A stretch of 64,000 bases of DNA from Conus ventricosus (GCA_018398815.1 CM031601.1:12785819-12849818), one strand, 5' to 3'. Shown: positions 46,484 to 58,397, counted from the first letter of the stretch. The notes: generated by a model from the sequence alone, not told the origin. Numbers and translations: made by a program.

Positions 46484-46777
46484 CTGCAACGCACACATTT
46501 AACACCCAGTGCTGGGCTGCACTTTGCTGTTGTGCCACACTGTGATGCAAAGCACTAGATGCTGTGCTCTGCTGACACAGAGTATGGAGCCTTGTTGGTG
46601 AAGGAGTTGTGTACTGAACTATTATGCACTTTACTCTTCCATGCTGCTTTAATCATTTACTACAGTTTGGAGAAGAAAACTGGAAACACTAAAGCATCAC
46701 ATAATAAGCGCTTAACCCAGTGCCGACTGGTAAAATTTTGCAATGTGAACATTAGAAGAAACCAACCTGCCTGTACC

Positions 46778-47901
46778 CAGACATGCCTACCCCAAAATCT
46801 TACTATCAGGAGCAGATGTTATAAAAATCAGGAACAAATTGAAAATTTCAAAAATTTTCAGGAACACTCAACCTTCCTTTTGTGGACACAACCGCGCGTG
46901 TGTAGGTTCACACACACACACATTCACACACACAAACACCATAACAATTCTGCAAAACCCCTCTCTTTCAGGCAGAAAAAACAACTTACCTTTATTTACA
47001 CTATGTACATTGCATGTCATGCATGGTTTTCACTGTGCAGACTTCAGAGACCTGTAGTAGGCACTCTTCAGGTCTGCATAGTCCGAGGTCTTCTATTGTT
47101 TTCGCCGCTATTTTCTTTTATAATGGCTGTCCCCTTACTCCTGCCACACTGAAACTTCTTTGCCACATCAGAGTCTTTAAACATCAGTTTGAACGCTTTT
47201 GTAAAAGTAGGCCTATCCAAAACGGTGAAAGGCAGATTCAGTTCAGCAACAAGGTCGACGAGCATAACTTCGGCACGAATCACTTCATCTGTTGATTCTG
47301 CTTTGTGGTCGACGAACTGGTGAAAAATCCAGAAATCTTGCGAGTGTGACCACAAGATATCTCAAAGTCCTTGTGTTTTTTGGATTCGACATGTCGACGA
47401 CAGTCATCTTGGCCGCCATGTGTGATGGAGAACTCGCACTGGCAAACCGTGCACCAGCAAAAGTTTTCCCCTTTCCGTCCTTCTTGTAAACATGACCACC
47501 TCTCACTGTATTGTTTACGAAAGGTTTGCCGACGGCGATCTTGTTTTTTTCGCGGCTGCCGCTGGGGTCCATTTCGAGGTTCATCATCATCTGTCTCGCA
47601 CACTCGCTTCGCAGTCTTCATGCTAGCCATGTTTGATAGTCGAGCGCGCTTTGTCTGAATCTCGGCTCCGTTCGGTATGTTTCGTCGACGGATATGGCAG
47701 TGTGAGCATGCGCACTGCGCTTCAATTCAAGCGTCCTAACCGTCATCCGGTTTGTCCCTCTGTGAAAAATTGTCCACTCGTTTGATTTCGTTTTTTTTTT
47801 TTTTTTTTTTTCCGGAACACGCGATCCCTGACCGTAACAAACCTCGATTTTTATGTTTTTCCGTAACAAATACGGCTATTCCGGTACGGTAGGCATGTCT
47901 G
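46778..47901. mobile_element. Internally deleted hAT-like transposon with 6-bp duplication
   Basis: 1,124 bp with a 14-bp terminal inverted repeat CAGACATGCCTACC and a flanking duplication TGTACC (46,772-46,777 and 47,902-47,907). The interior keeps the N-terminal part of a zinc-finger transposase on the minus strand. The rest of the transposase is absent, so the copy is non-autonomous. It is inserted in the intron between exons 4 and 5. Confidence 0.75.
47068..47630 (-). pseudogene. hAT-type transposase N-terminus, truncated and frameshifted
   Basis: Starts MASMKTAKRVCETDDDEP at 47,630. A BED/TTF-like zinc finger follows: FCWCTVCQCEFSITHGGQDD then CRRHVESKKH, and then SGFFTS. After a frame change near 47,290 the conserved segment DEVIRAEVMLVDLVAELNLP and KLMFKDSDVAKKF is read. 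This order is seen in many hAT-related animal transposases (zinc finger, ISSFF, then RAEV...HNLP). The catalytic and dimerisation parts are missing. Confidence 0.75.
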
Positions 47902-48064
47902 TGTACCGATTATGGATTGGATTTGAGAGAACGGGGTCATACAAAGTGCTGCCCTCACCTTTTTCCTGGATGTGATATTGTTACAATGAGACAGCTGCCA
48001 TCCATATTGGTGCAAGTCCCCCTCACCATTAAGTTTTTCTTTCTCTGTCTTGTGGACAGGAGGG

Positions 48065-48150
48065 GTGTGTGCATGTGCACGTGCGGGTGGGTGTGCTTGT
48101 GTGCGTATGTGTGTGCGTGCATCATGCGTGTGTGTGCCTGCATGTGTGCC

Positions 48151-48221
<71 letters not shown>

Positions 48222-48545
48222 CTGCGTGTGTGTGCCGGTGCGTGTGTGCCCGTGCGTGTGTGTGTGCCTGTGTGAGTGCTTGTGTGGGTGTGCGTGCATG
48301 TGTGTGTGTGAGTGCTTGTGTGGGTGTGCGTGCATGTGTGTGTGTGAGTGTGTGTGCGCGTGCACAGTGTGTGTGTGTGTGTGCATGTGAGTGTTTGCGT
48401 GTGTAATTTGCATGTGTGTGCATGTGTGTGTTGTGTGAGTGTGTGTGTGTGCTGGTGTGTGTGGCGTGCATGGTGTGTATGTGTGCGTGCATGTGTGTGC
48501 ATGTGGTGTGTGTGAGCGTGTGCGTGTGTGTGTGTGTGTGCATTG
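48065..48545. repeat. GT/GC-rich microsatellite
   Basis: A GT dinucleotide tract mixed with TGCGTG and GTGAGTG motifs. Long ORFs on both strands here are artefacts. Confidence 0.95.
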
Positions 48546-49119
48546 TGTTTACTGCTTCATATGAGGTGTGCAGAGTGGGGGTGTTTTCCACTGGGTGCTC
48601 GCATGCTCTGGATGGGAGAGAGGGTCATGTCACAAAGTTCTGTGCTATCGTGCATTCAGACGTGGACAAGCTAGCCTAATTTTCTCTTCGCAATTTTCTG
48701 GATATTTCTCTTTTCTTGCTTCCCCATTGTCTCCTGAACATTGTATAACGATGAGCAGAGCAACTGCAAAAATCTGTTAGGACAATCACTTTTACTACTA
48801 ATTCATCCCAATTCTGTTTTTTTTGGTCACTTCGCCATTGATCCCAACACAATATGACTAAACTTTTTAACCCAACAGCAAATTCTTTACTCATATTTTC
48901 ATCACAATTACCTCTTTCCTCGCCTGTCTCACTGCCTTGCAATCTATTCCTACCCCTATTTTCCCTCAACACATCACACACTTATACGTCCACCCAATAC
49001 CATTTTCAGATTTCTTTCTTTTTCTTTTCCTTGCTTCCATAAAAAACAACACTGCCACAATTCCTGATTTTCCAATCATATTTGCCTTATAAATGAGTTT
49101 TTTTTCTGAATTACTTTTC

Positions 49120-49420
49120 ATTAACCAACCACTCACATTTTTCTGTGTTATTCTTCTGCAATAAAAGGTTTAAACAAAAGATAAAACTTTCATTACCAAC
49201 CACTCACATTTTTCTGTGATATTCTCTGCAAAAGAAAAGGTTAAACAAAAGATAAAAACAAACATCATTACCAACCCACTCACATTTTTCTGTGATATTC
49301 TCTCCAAAAGAAATGGTTAAACAAAAGATAAAAACAAACATCATTACCAACCCACTCACATTTTTCTGTGATATTCTCTCAAAAAGAAAAGGTTAAACAA
49401 AAGATAAAAACAAAGAAACA
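49120..49420. repeat. Minisatellite of about 75 bp, four copies
   Basis: Four units based on ACCAACCACTCACATTTTTC, TGTGATATTCTCTGCAAAAG and a GGTTAAACAAAAGATAAAA end, in the intron after exon 4. Confidence 0.9.
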
Positions 49421-49647
49421 AAAACAACAACAAAAATAGCCTCTCCCCTCGTATCACAATTTGCTATTTTTCACTACCACCTCTTTGACTCTACTCACCA
49501 TTTCCATCTCATTCCTTAAGTCATTTTCCATACCCCTTAACACCCCCTGCCTCTTCTCTTTCCCTTCCACCTCCCTTCCTCTCCTCCTCCACCTTTCTTC
49601 ATAGAACAAGCTAATGCTCAAGAACCCACAATTTCCTACCTACCCCC

Positions 49648-49648
<1 letters not shown>

Positions 49649-49678
<30 letters not shown>
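49649..49678. repeat. C30 homopolymer beside the exon 4 donor
   Basis: 30 C on the plus strand. In the KIF4 transcript this is G30, starting at intron position +8 after GAG|GTGAGAA. Confidence 0.95.
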
Positions 49679-49685
49679 TTCTCAC

Positions 49686-49859
49686 CTCATAGTGACTGCG
49701 GATGGATGACATCTCTTCCTGGGACCGGTCCATCTGGTTGGCCAGCTCCTGCTTCTTGGCTAGGATCTGGTTCAACTCCTGTAGCTCCCGCGACATCTTG
49801 GCTTGCCGCAGCACATACTCTGTGGACATGGCCCGTGAATCAGGGGTTTCAGGTATGTC
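49686..49859 (-). CDS. KIF4: KIF4 window exon 4, coiled coil
   Basis: 174 nt in phase 0, CTCTACAG acceptor and GAG|GTGAGA donor. It encodes DIPETPDSRAMSTEYVLRQA followed by KMSRELQELNQILAKKQELA. This matches the KIF4A block [20 protein letters not shown] very well. A 30-nt G run starts at intron position +8. Confidence 0.94.
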
Positions 49860-50544
49860 CTGTAGAGGAAAGGAGTTGATATGATGCATAAGATATATAT
49901 ATATCAATAAAGGCTGTTCTGCACAATTTTATCTGCTGACAATGCTTGGGTTATTAAACAGCAGACTGTTGGACATCTTTTGACCTCCCTTGCATCCTTA
50001 AATGGATCCTCAAGCACTGGCTCAAAGATTTTCTCCTACACTTTAAACTGTTTATATAAAATGAGTTTAGTTTTTTTAGCAACTTACTTTCTTACCACAC
50101 TTTCTTTTTGTTTCACTTTTCAACCCATCGCTGGCTGCTTTGGGATGCTGTTGGATTCTTTTTTTGAACCCTTGGTGGTGATAACACCAGTGAATTATGG
50201 ACTGTGGTGTGTCTCCACTTGATGCCAAGGAGCACAGACACAATCAACCGTGTCTCCTTGATGAGTCTGACCCAGCGGATGAAAGGCCTAGAAGCAGGCA
50301 ATATGAACAGATCTATCTTCAAAAGAGATTACAGTGGTTCCCATATGCTGCTTGGGAAGAGTTAATATATTTTTCTGATTTTATGTTCTCATTTTCTTAC
50401 TCTACCTCCTGTTCCACAACCCATCCCCCCGGCCCCCCTTTTATTACAAAAGCCTTTGCCAAGTCATTAATATAATGATGGGAGGGTTGTTAGCCTGCAC
50501 TTGTTTATCCCCACTGTGAAACTGTTCAACACAGCGTATGTATA

Positions 50545-50587
<43 letters not shown>

Positions 50588-51189
50588 GAGAGAGATAGCG
50601 CGAGCAACTAAAACCTTTGGAAAGCTTAAAGGTCAAAGATATATCCTCTACTGATGGCATACGACACTGGCCACTGCACTTTCAGAAATAAGAATACTGA
50701 TGACACTGACATATACTACATGCCAAGACAAGCACTTGCTCTTTCACCAATATCATCTGTACCAGTACATACCGTTTTAATTTAAAAAAGAAAAACTTCA
50801 CTTTAGATAAAATCTACACAACATGCTTGCTAATTCAGACCCACACAAAACTATACATGCACATAAACAAATGAGGAGACAGGCATCTGACATATTTGAA
50901 CTCAAAACTCTATAACAGTACAGTAGTAGTACAACAATCAATATTGCTAAAAGAGGTCAAGAAAAAGTTTACAATGTCATGCAAATCATGGTCTCCCACG
51001 CTTGCAAGACAATGACAGCATACAGGCATAAAATTTCCCAACACCATTGGGGTACATGGGTGAAAATAAATGTGAACTTGACACAGAATATATTCTAAAA
51101 TGTTATAAAACACCTTGTGTAGTCAGTCCCTTTAGGACATGAGTGATAAACTATATTTAGAAAAATGATTAAAGAGTAGAAAGAAACTC
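49860..51189. other. KIF4 intron, no gene recognised
   Basis: Contains an (AT)n microsatellite at about 50,540-50,580. No transposon domain or exon is recognised. Confidence 0.55.
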
Positions 51190-51445
51190 GTGGAGAGCGT
51201 GGCAGCAGAGAGTCCTCAGAAGAGAAGCCCCTTCAAGCAAGTGTTTCAGCCCTTATCTCCTGACACTCTAGGGGGGTTGGGCCACACCCGGTTCATGACT
51301 CCGGATGTCCCTCTGCTGCCCCTTTTTTTGTTTCCCCATCTTGGGACGAGCCATGGCTGGGATTCGAACCCATGACCCTCTGGTAATGCTCATTTTCCAC
51401 TTAATGACTCGCGCTTTAACCACTGAGCCACAGGGACACCTGACA
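51190..51445 (-). mobile_element. tRNA-derived SINE
   Basis: The minus strand starts GGTGTCCCTGTGGCTCAGTG near 51,440. The A-box is TGGCTCAGTGGTTAAAGC and the B-box GGTTCGAATCC sits in a T-arm-like ATGGG/CCCAG stem. A body follows down to about 51,190. The head differs from the SINE at 31.0 kb, so it is a different family. It lies about 15 bp beyond the stop codon of the R2-type LINE, on the same strand. Confidence 0.8.
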
Positions 51446-54400
51446 TTTGTAGGGAAATTAAGCCTTATGAAGTTCACTTTTGTTCCTCCTTGACCAGATC
51501 CAGCTTGAACACCTCTCTGCCGCTTCTGCCATTGCTTTCAGGGCTCTGGTTTTTTCCTTCCCTGCAACTGAGAGCTGTTTCATGAGGCTGTATGCAGACG
51601 TTCCTACAAATCCCCTAGCTCCAATTTCTGCAGTGAGGACTTTGACCAGATAGCCTTCTCTCCTCAGGCTGTTTGCCAGATCAGCATACTTTTCAGTCTT
51701 GTAGATTTGAGCTGCCTCCATTCTGTTTTCATATGGCACCGTGAGCTCGATCATGATCAGCTGCTTGGTTGACTTAGAGTGGACTATGTCTGGTCTCATG
51801 CCACTCTTGCTGATGATCTCTGGGTGACTCTTCCATTCTGGGAGGTCTGCAGTGCACTCCCAGTCATCTGCCCGTCCAGCAGACTCTGCCTGCATGTTTC
51901 GAGTGGCACTGTTGTTCTTGGCCATGATTTGCTGCCTCCTGCCGTGAAGAATGTTGCGGGTGCTTTTGGAGTCCTGATTCACCCTTTTGTGGTGTTGGTA
52001 CTAGCCCAGACTACTTGTACAATCTCTTTGAGCACTTGGTTGTGCCTCCATGTGTACCTTCCTTGAGCCAGGGCTACTTTACATGAGCTTAGAACATGCT
52101 CCACTGTTTGTTTTTCATGGCAGAGGGGGCATGCAGGATCGTCTGTTTTCCCCACTTCACCAGGTTTGCATTTGAGGGTAGAAGGTCATATGCAGATCTG
52201 AGAATGAAGCTGATCCTGAGAGGGGCCATGTGCCAAATGTCATTCCAAGTGAGACTTCTTTGGAGTGCATTCTCCCACGTTGTCCATTGCCCTTGCTGGC
52301 TCTGCTGGACTGCTTTTTGGAGTCTTTTTTGGTCTTCTTCTTTTCTCATCTCCTGAATCATCATGTCTCTTTTGGCTTTTCCTTTGGCCTTTGACCACCA
52401 TTCAGTTTTGGTCACCCCAGTCCTTGTCTGTTGGTCTGTGTGTGTCCTGTTATTTCTCTGATCTTGAGACTTTCTTTTGCAGAATCCATCGCCTCTTGAA
52501 CTTTCCATTTTCTGCCTGTCTTCAGTTGGGGCTTGATTGCTTCTACCACCTTGTCTCCTGAGTCCTCCAGCATGCTTTGAAGTCTGATCTTCCCTGCTTT
52601 GTATTCCTCCAGGATGGATTTCAGTGGTAGTTTCAGCTTTGCTTGGCGACAGTACAGCGCGATGTCAGTCAGACAGGGTGGGACACCAAGCCATTTCCTT
52701 GTGAACTTGTTGATTTTGGCTTCCATTGCCTCCACTGTGCTGGTGCAGATGTCGTATATCATCAGAGGCCATAGGAGCTTTGGTATCAGCATGAACTGAA
52801 GACACCAGACCTTGTATTTGCCAGGGAGCCCACACTGGTCAATGGTCTCCAAGCCTTCTTCCGCCATCTGCTTGGTTTCTTTTGCTCTTTGTGTGTCTTT
52901 CAGCGTATCATCATACCATCTTCCAAGGCTCTTGACTGGTTCTTCTGTGACTGTTGGAATGGCCTGGTTGGCAACACTGAAGACCACAGATTCGGCCACT
53001 TTTCCTTTCCTCAGTGAGAGACTCCGTGATTTCTTTGGTTTGAACTTCATTCTGGATGAGGCAACTATGTCGTCCAGCCTCTCCAGCACATGACGTGTCT
53101 CGTCTTCTCTGGATGAAATCACTGTAGTGTCATCCATGAAGGCCTTGAGAGGAGGCATCTTGTATCCATTGCCAAGGTCTGTTTGTCTCGCGTTGTTTGT
53201 TGCTGCTTTCAAGATGAGTTCCATTGCCAGCACGAACAGTATTGGGGAAATTGCACAGCCCATTGCAATGCCCACATCCAAGTTGATCCAATCTGTTGTG
53301 TAGTCCTTGGTAGAGAACCGCATTGAGAAGCCATTGAAGTACTTCTTGAGCATGTCGCGGATGTTCTTTGGCACATGGTACATCTCAAGAGCCAACTGCA
53401 TCATCTCATGGGGCACAGATCCATATGCGTTTGCCAGATCAAGCCACACTACGTCCAGGTCTCTCTTTTCTGTTTTTGCTTTTTGGATTGCGTCCCAGAT
53501 CATTGTGGCGTGTTCTACACAGCCAGCCATGCCTGGGATGCCACCTTTCTGGACTGACACATCCAAGTACTTGTTTTCCATCAGGTACTTGGTCAGCCTT
53601 GCTGCCATGACAGAGAAGATGATTTTCCCTTCGACATTCAGTAGTGATATTGGCCTGAACTGGCTGATGTCACTTGAGTTTTGCTCTTTGGGGATGTACA
53701 CACCATCTGCCGTCATCCACTGGCCGCTGATCTTCTGGTTTCTCCAAGCCGATCGCAGCAGCCTGTGGACCCACTCCAGCACCTTGGGACATTTCTTGTA
53801 AAGCTGGTAAGGTATTCCGTTTGGCCCTGGTGATGATTTGGCTCTGGCTTTATCGACCACCTTCTTGATTTCCGCCAACGTTGGAGGCTTGCCATTGAAC
53901 TGTTCCTCAGGGTTGGTTGGCCACACCAGACCTTGAATGTCGAGTGGTGCTTTGCTCTGTGAGTCAGAGTATGTTTTCCTCAGATGCTGCTCAAGAACTC
54001 CTTTGTCCACACTTAGGGTCCCAGATTTTGGCTGCTCAAACAGTGTTCTGGCAAACTGGAAGGGGTCTCTGAAGAAGCGCTCTTGTGTCTTCTTCTTTTT
54101 GCTCTTCCTCTTCCTCGCAGATTCTGCTTTGCTGAGGGCGCTGTGTTTTTCTTTCAGGTCTTCCCACAGTTTTTCCAAGCCTTGTTTTTCAGCTGGCAGT
54201 GCGGTCTTCATTTGCTTCTTGAGGTTGTTCTTTTGGACTCTGATCTTGTCCATCTTTTCTTGGTGTCTGGATTTCTTTGGAGGTGTTTTCTCTTTGGGTA
54301 GTTTTACTCCATAGGCGTCTCTACATGTGGCATACACAATGTCCCCATATGTGGCTAGTTTGTGTTCCAGGGTGCTTTTCCCTATCAGTGCATCGAGTCT

Positions 54401-54770
54401 TTGGACGATTTTTGCATCCAGTTTCTCCCAATCTTCAGTTTCGTTTGCTCATGGCAGGTTGAGTTTCAGGCGCCTGGCATCGAGGGCCTGTGCAAATTCC
54501 TCATCCGAACCAACAGCGTGGATGTCCTTGGCACTGTGGTTTAAATCCTGGCCTTGGTCTTCCGACGTCTTATCTGCTGATGCAGTGCGCTGCTGCTCAT
54601 TCAGATGAGTCTTCACACATCCCATCTTTGTTCTGTGGATCTTCATGCCACGGGTGGTAGCGCAACGCTTTCCACAGACACATGGATATTCCATTTGGTC
54701 CATGTTCATAGTCCGTTTGGGATTTGCAGTCGTGATTGGTTGAGCACGATGGATTCATCATTTCTCCCCC
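51446..54770 (-). mobile_element. Near-complete R2-type LINE with restriction-like endonuclease
   Basis: About 3.3 kb on the minus strand in the KIF4 intron between exons 3 and 4. It is a single-ORF element: an N-terminal zinc finger, a central reverse transcriptase, a CCHC knuckle and a C-terminal restriction-like endonuclease. This is the architecture of the R2/NeSL/Hero superclade rather than of endonuclease-first LINEs. Only one in-frame stop and about three frameshifts interrupt it. Exact ends were not defined. R2 itself inserts in 28S rDNA; this copy does not. Confidence 0.88.
51458..54709 (-). pseudogene. R2-type pol: zinc finger, RT, CCHC knuckle, PD-(D/E)XK endonuclease
   Basis: It starts MNMDQMEYPCVCGKRCATTR, a C2H2-like finger (CVCGKRC...HRTKMGC). 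An in-frame TGA lies at 54,449-54,451 (CCA TGA, possibly decayed CGA). The frame then continues for 641 residues from 54,337. RT motifs are RPISLLNVEGKIIFSV, VWLDLANAYGSVPHEM, GIAMGCAISPILFVLAMEL and the polymerase box AFMDDTTVISS. After a frameshift near 52,450 comes WTTWENALQRSLTWNDIWHM. After another near 52,140 comes the knuckle CPLCHEKQTVEHVLSSC. After a third near 51,985 comes the endonuclease with RPDIV and LIMIELTVPYENR, then the stop at 51,458. Confidence 0.88.
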
Positions 54771-56584
54771 TTTCGGTGAATAGTATATCGAAGGAAAAGA
54801 TACATCGAAGGTAATGATACAACTGAAGGTTATGATAAACATGAAAACATGCATACACACAAGCAATCACATTGACAGGCATACTACAATACTACAGGCG
54901 TACAATGGTGCACTGTAGGCCTCCACACTCACTTCTGCTTGTACTGACATGACAGACACAAAAGCATGCAGATTGGCAGACACAGTAAGAGACTACAAGC
55001 GTAAACCAGTATGCTACTGGCCTACATACTCACTAATGGATTAGAACACTTGGCAGAACCTTGACACTGCTTATGGCAAATGTTAGTCATTAATATAAAC
55101 ACAAAACCATGTGCACGAAAAACACTGGTGTAAAATGACAGGCTGGAAATGCAGTAGGAAGGGACTGGGGGTAGGGAAGGATGAAAAAAAAAAAATCCCC
55201 CCCAAAAGGTCTGCTGCCTATGCCAACCTGAAACAACACACCTGGACAATAGGACTTTAAGAACTACTCATCCGTCCAATCCAGTCTTGGCCTTCCTTGG
55301 CCTCACCAAAATCAAAGAACTAAACTACACATCACATTATATCCCCATTCCTGAACAGATAAACTGGTGTGATGACAAAGTGAGAATGTTCCTCCCTTCT
55401 CAGATGAGCAAGACTCAAATTTATTTTACAAGCTACTTAGAGAGAAAAAAATTATATGTATGTGTATATATATTTTTATCAAGTCAAGAGAAAAAAAATT
55501 ATATGTATATATATATATATAAAAAACAAAAAACTAATACATTCCAAGGATAAGTACCGAGCACCATTCCAGCAACTTACAGAGCAGCTTGGTGTTGCAA
55601 TGACTGCAAGAAATATTCAATTATAAACAAAGCTTGCTCTTATGTCTTAGATTGAAGAAATAGGGGGAGATAAGCATTCATATCTGCAGTGGTAGTTAAT
55701 ACTGCAGTATATATATATATATTTTGTTATCTGACTTGAATGTACATCCTGTCCTTACTTCATATTTCATGCAATTCTGCCAGTGACACATTTTCAACCC
55801 GTAAAATGTGAGAGAAGTTTGATGACAAAAAAAGTTTCTCCACAGTTTTTTTTACCAGGGGGATACACAGAAACTGGTTTTCCTCTGCAATAGAAATTGA
55901 AACCATAGTTACTGATGAAATATATAATACATAACTGCAAATCAGGTGGAAAGGGAAGTACATTCAGTTAGTGTATTGGAAAAGTAAAAAGAAAAAAAGA
56001 ACTCCTTTCCAAGCGAGTTCCGACTCAATCAGGGTGTTACAGCAAGTACTTAAATGCATATGTATAAACCACATTGACCAAGCTATTGTGAGGTTCTTCT
56101 GATATGAGATGGAAAACAAGGAATGAGGGCTTTTGTCTAGAATGCCTACAGCAAATGCCAATGTAAGACTTTGGCACACATAGGAAAAAAAACTGCTAAA
56201 TTTAAAAACAAAAACAAAAAACCCTCCTCTCAGAGGCTAAATGCTCAGCAAATAAAACTACTGCTTCTGATCCTGGTACAGGAACACCCCTTGTCCAGAT
56301 GCAATTACCTATAATCTATATCATCACAGTGCTCAACAGAGCAGAGCAGGGCTGCATAACACTGCAGTTCTAACACAGTAACTAGTGGCTTGAATTCCCA
56401 TTGAAGGTCAAACACAGACAGCATTTTTGGGGGTCTTTTTTCTTCTTACATTTCATCTTCTTTAACAGTTCTCTGCTGTCTCCTCTTCCCTCTAAAACCA
56501 CGTATGTTTTATCCGATACCAAACATATATACAGAGACTTTTTTCTTATGATTGAAGTTTTCATATTTTTGTCTCACATGAGAT
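54771..56584. other. KIF4 intron, nothing recognised
   Basis: AT-rich sequence with TATA microsatellites near 55,500 and 55,710. No domain-bearing ORF and no RNA gene seen. Confidence 0.55.
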
Positions 56585-57075
56585 GTCAATGATATATTCC
56601 AGTGGCACGTGTGAACAGAGTAGCATGCTCGCCATTCTCAGCAAGAGGTGCCTTCGCTGGTTTGGCTATGTCAAGAGAATGGAACCCGGGCTTATCCACA
56701 AAGACTTCCTGAGTGGTGAACTGCACCTGCGCCACAAAGATGTCTCCAAGAAGGACGTGAAACTGTAGGTCAGTATAAGGAAAAGCTGTGCAGAAGACTG
56801 GCCAGCCTGATGCCTTGCTGTCAGATGGGGCGTACAGAAAGCAGGAGGCGAGGAACACAACCCTCGCTCCAAACAGAGCCAGAAGGAAGGAAAGGCAACG
56901 ACAGCCCCAGCAGACATCATCATTCACGGGTTTCAAATGCAGCAGAGATTGCCACTCACCAGTTGGACGGTACAGCCACTCGTGAAAGTGCAGATAAACC
57001 CAACATACTGATGCTGCACCATCGTCTCCCAAAGATGGAAGATGCCAGCGATGATGACAAGATGTCAATTATAAT
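56585..57075 (+). pseudogene. C-terminal fragment of a LINE pol
   Basis: On the plus strand LAILSKRCLRWFGYVKRMEP then HKDFLSGEL and KDVSKKDVKL, then a decayed linker, and FKCSRDCHSPVGRYSHS after a frame change near 56,930. This matches the typical end of many animal LINE proteins (LRWLGHV.RM...GEL..G.R..GRP..R..D..KRDLK, then C..C.RDCHSRIGLYSH). Only about 0.5 kb is left and no active domain remains. Confidence 0.8.
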
Positions 57076-57215
57076 GATGTTTAAATGCTTTCAGAGTTAG
57101 ACTACACAATGACACTGATTAATTGACATACACATATACTTACTCCCTTAAATCAAAGAGAGATAATGGCAATATGTAAATTAGTGTGGAATAAGCATGC
57201 AGAATTACTCAAGAT

Positions 57216-57241
57216 GAACGAACGAACGAACGAACGAACGA
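57216..57241. repeat. (GAAC)n microsatellite
   Basis: About six GAAC tetranucleotides. Confidence 0.9.
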
Positions 57242-57327
57242 AATGTTGTTTAATGAGGGAAAAGAATAAGCACCAGTCAGTGGCTTTTTTCAATCCAGCC
57301 CTCAAACAATAAATACATGGTAGAAAT

Positions 57328-57531
57328 CATTGCATCAGGACTGCATATAAACTCATAAACAACAATGAATACATGGCAATTTAGAATAAGAGAATGCACA
57401 ATATAACTAGAGGAAGAGAGTGTGGGAGAGAGGGAGGGATGGAGAGCGACACAAAGAGAGAGAGAGGTGGGGACTTGGAGACACAGAATAAGGAGACGGA
57501 GTCTCTGACACAAGGAGAGACAGAAGAAAAG

Positions 57532-57559
<28 letters not shown>
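57328..57559 (+). repeat. Dispersed repeat copy 2, GAA-rich tail
   Basis: Near-identical to 32,938-33,161 in the same orientation, ending in a longer (GAA)n run. See that entry. Confidence 0.8.
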
Positions 57560-57562
<3 letters not shown>

Positions 57563-57794
57563 TGGTTTAATAGCATTGAAGAAATCAGGACATTGCTGGC
57601 AAATAAAAAGCAAATAACCCAGTATCCTTTAAAAAAAAAAAGAAGAAAAAAGAAAAGAAAATCAACACAGTATAACAACAGACACTTTTGGGGTCAGAAA
57701 AGCAAACACAGCAGACCTTGCCTCAAACCAGTGGAGAGAGAGATTAAACCAGTGCAGCAATAAGTAAAGCATTGCCATGTCTGTGACAACTCAC

Positions 57795-57857
57795 TTGATT
57801 CTCCACTTCTTCGGTCTCCTCCTCCTCTTCCTCCTCTGTTGAGGTACCGTCCTCTTC
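57795..57857 (-). CDS. KIF4: KIF4 window exon 3, acidic run
   Basis: 63 nt in phase 0, TTGTAG acceptor and CAA|GTGAGT donor. It encodes EEDGTSTEEEEEEETEEVEN and a final Gln. Vertebrate KIF4A has a poorly conserved acidic stretch at the matching place. Confidence 0.85.
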
Positions 57858-57975
57858 CTACAACATCAGCTGTCATGAGACACTGCCATCTTATCCCCCT
57901 CTCTTAATTCCTCACTCATTCTCTCTGACCCGTTCTCTCTTTCTCTCACTCTCTCTACCCTCTCCTCTCAAATCA

Positions 57976-58120
57976 GACGATGTCATTTAATGCGATGTGT
58001 GAAAGTTTTTTTTTTTTTTTTTTTTTTTTCAAATGACTGGTGAGTTGATTTTAACGTGGTGACAGCCCTGATGTGGCCCTCTGCGGTCGGCTGGGCTATA
58101 AGCAACATTATCTTATCTTA
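57976..58120 (+). mobile_element. Short 5'-truncated LINE copy (same family as 1.3-7.3 kb)
   Basis: 145 bp matching only the 3' UTR of the full-length LINE: GACGATGTCATTTAATG, a T-rich tract, then GACTGGTGAGTTGATTTTAA and the tail ending TTATCTTATCTTA. It is flanked by the 12-bp duplication CCTCTCAAATCA (57,964-57,975 and 58,121-58,132). It sits about 120 bp upstream of the exon 3 acceptor in the KIF4 transcript. Confidence 0.9.
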
Positions 58121-58397
58121 CCTCTCAAATCATTGTTCTCTGTTCATAGTCATTAACCCTTTCACCGCCATAGGCGCCTTTTGGCGCCGACGGCAGAGCG
58201 CCGACGTCGCCATTTGGCGACAAAGTAGGGTGACCTAACTCCCGATACTCTCACGATCCAAGTTCATGAGATAAAAAGCCAGCAATAAACGTCATAGTTG
58301 GGGATGGTCTGGCCTGTGCTCACAGCCATTTGCTTTGTTAGAACACTATTCAGTTCAGTGTTTTATCGACTTTATTCCGATTGTTTTTCCATTCACT

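Noticed and set aside
47851..48591. 246-codon Thr/His-rich minus-strand ORF and plus-strand Cys/Val ORFs
   Set aside because: Microsatellite artefact within a KIF4 intron.
51355..51440. Possible functional tRNA gene on the minus strand
   Set aside because: T-arm and boxes are clear but acceptor pairing is poor and a non-tRNA body continues, as in SINEs.
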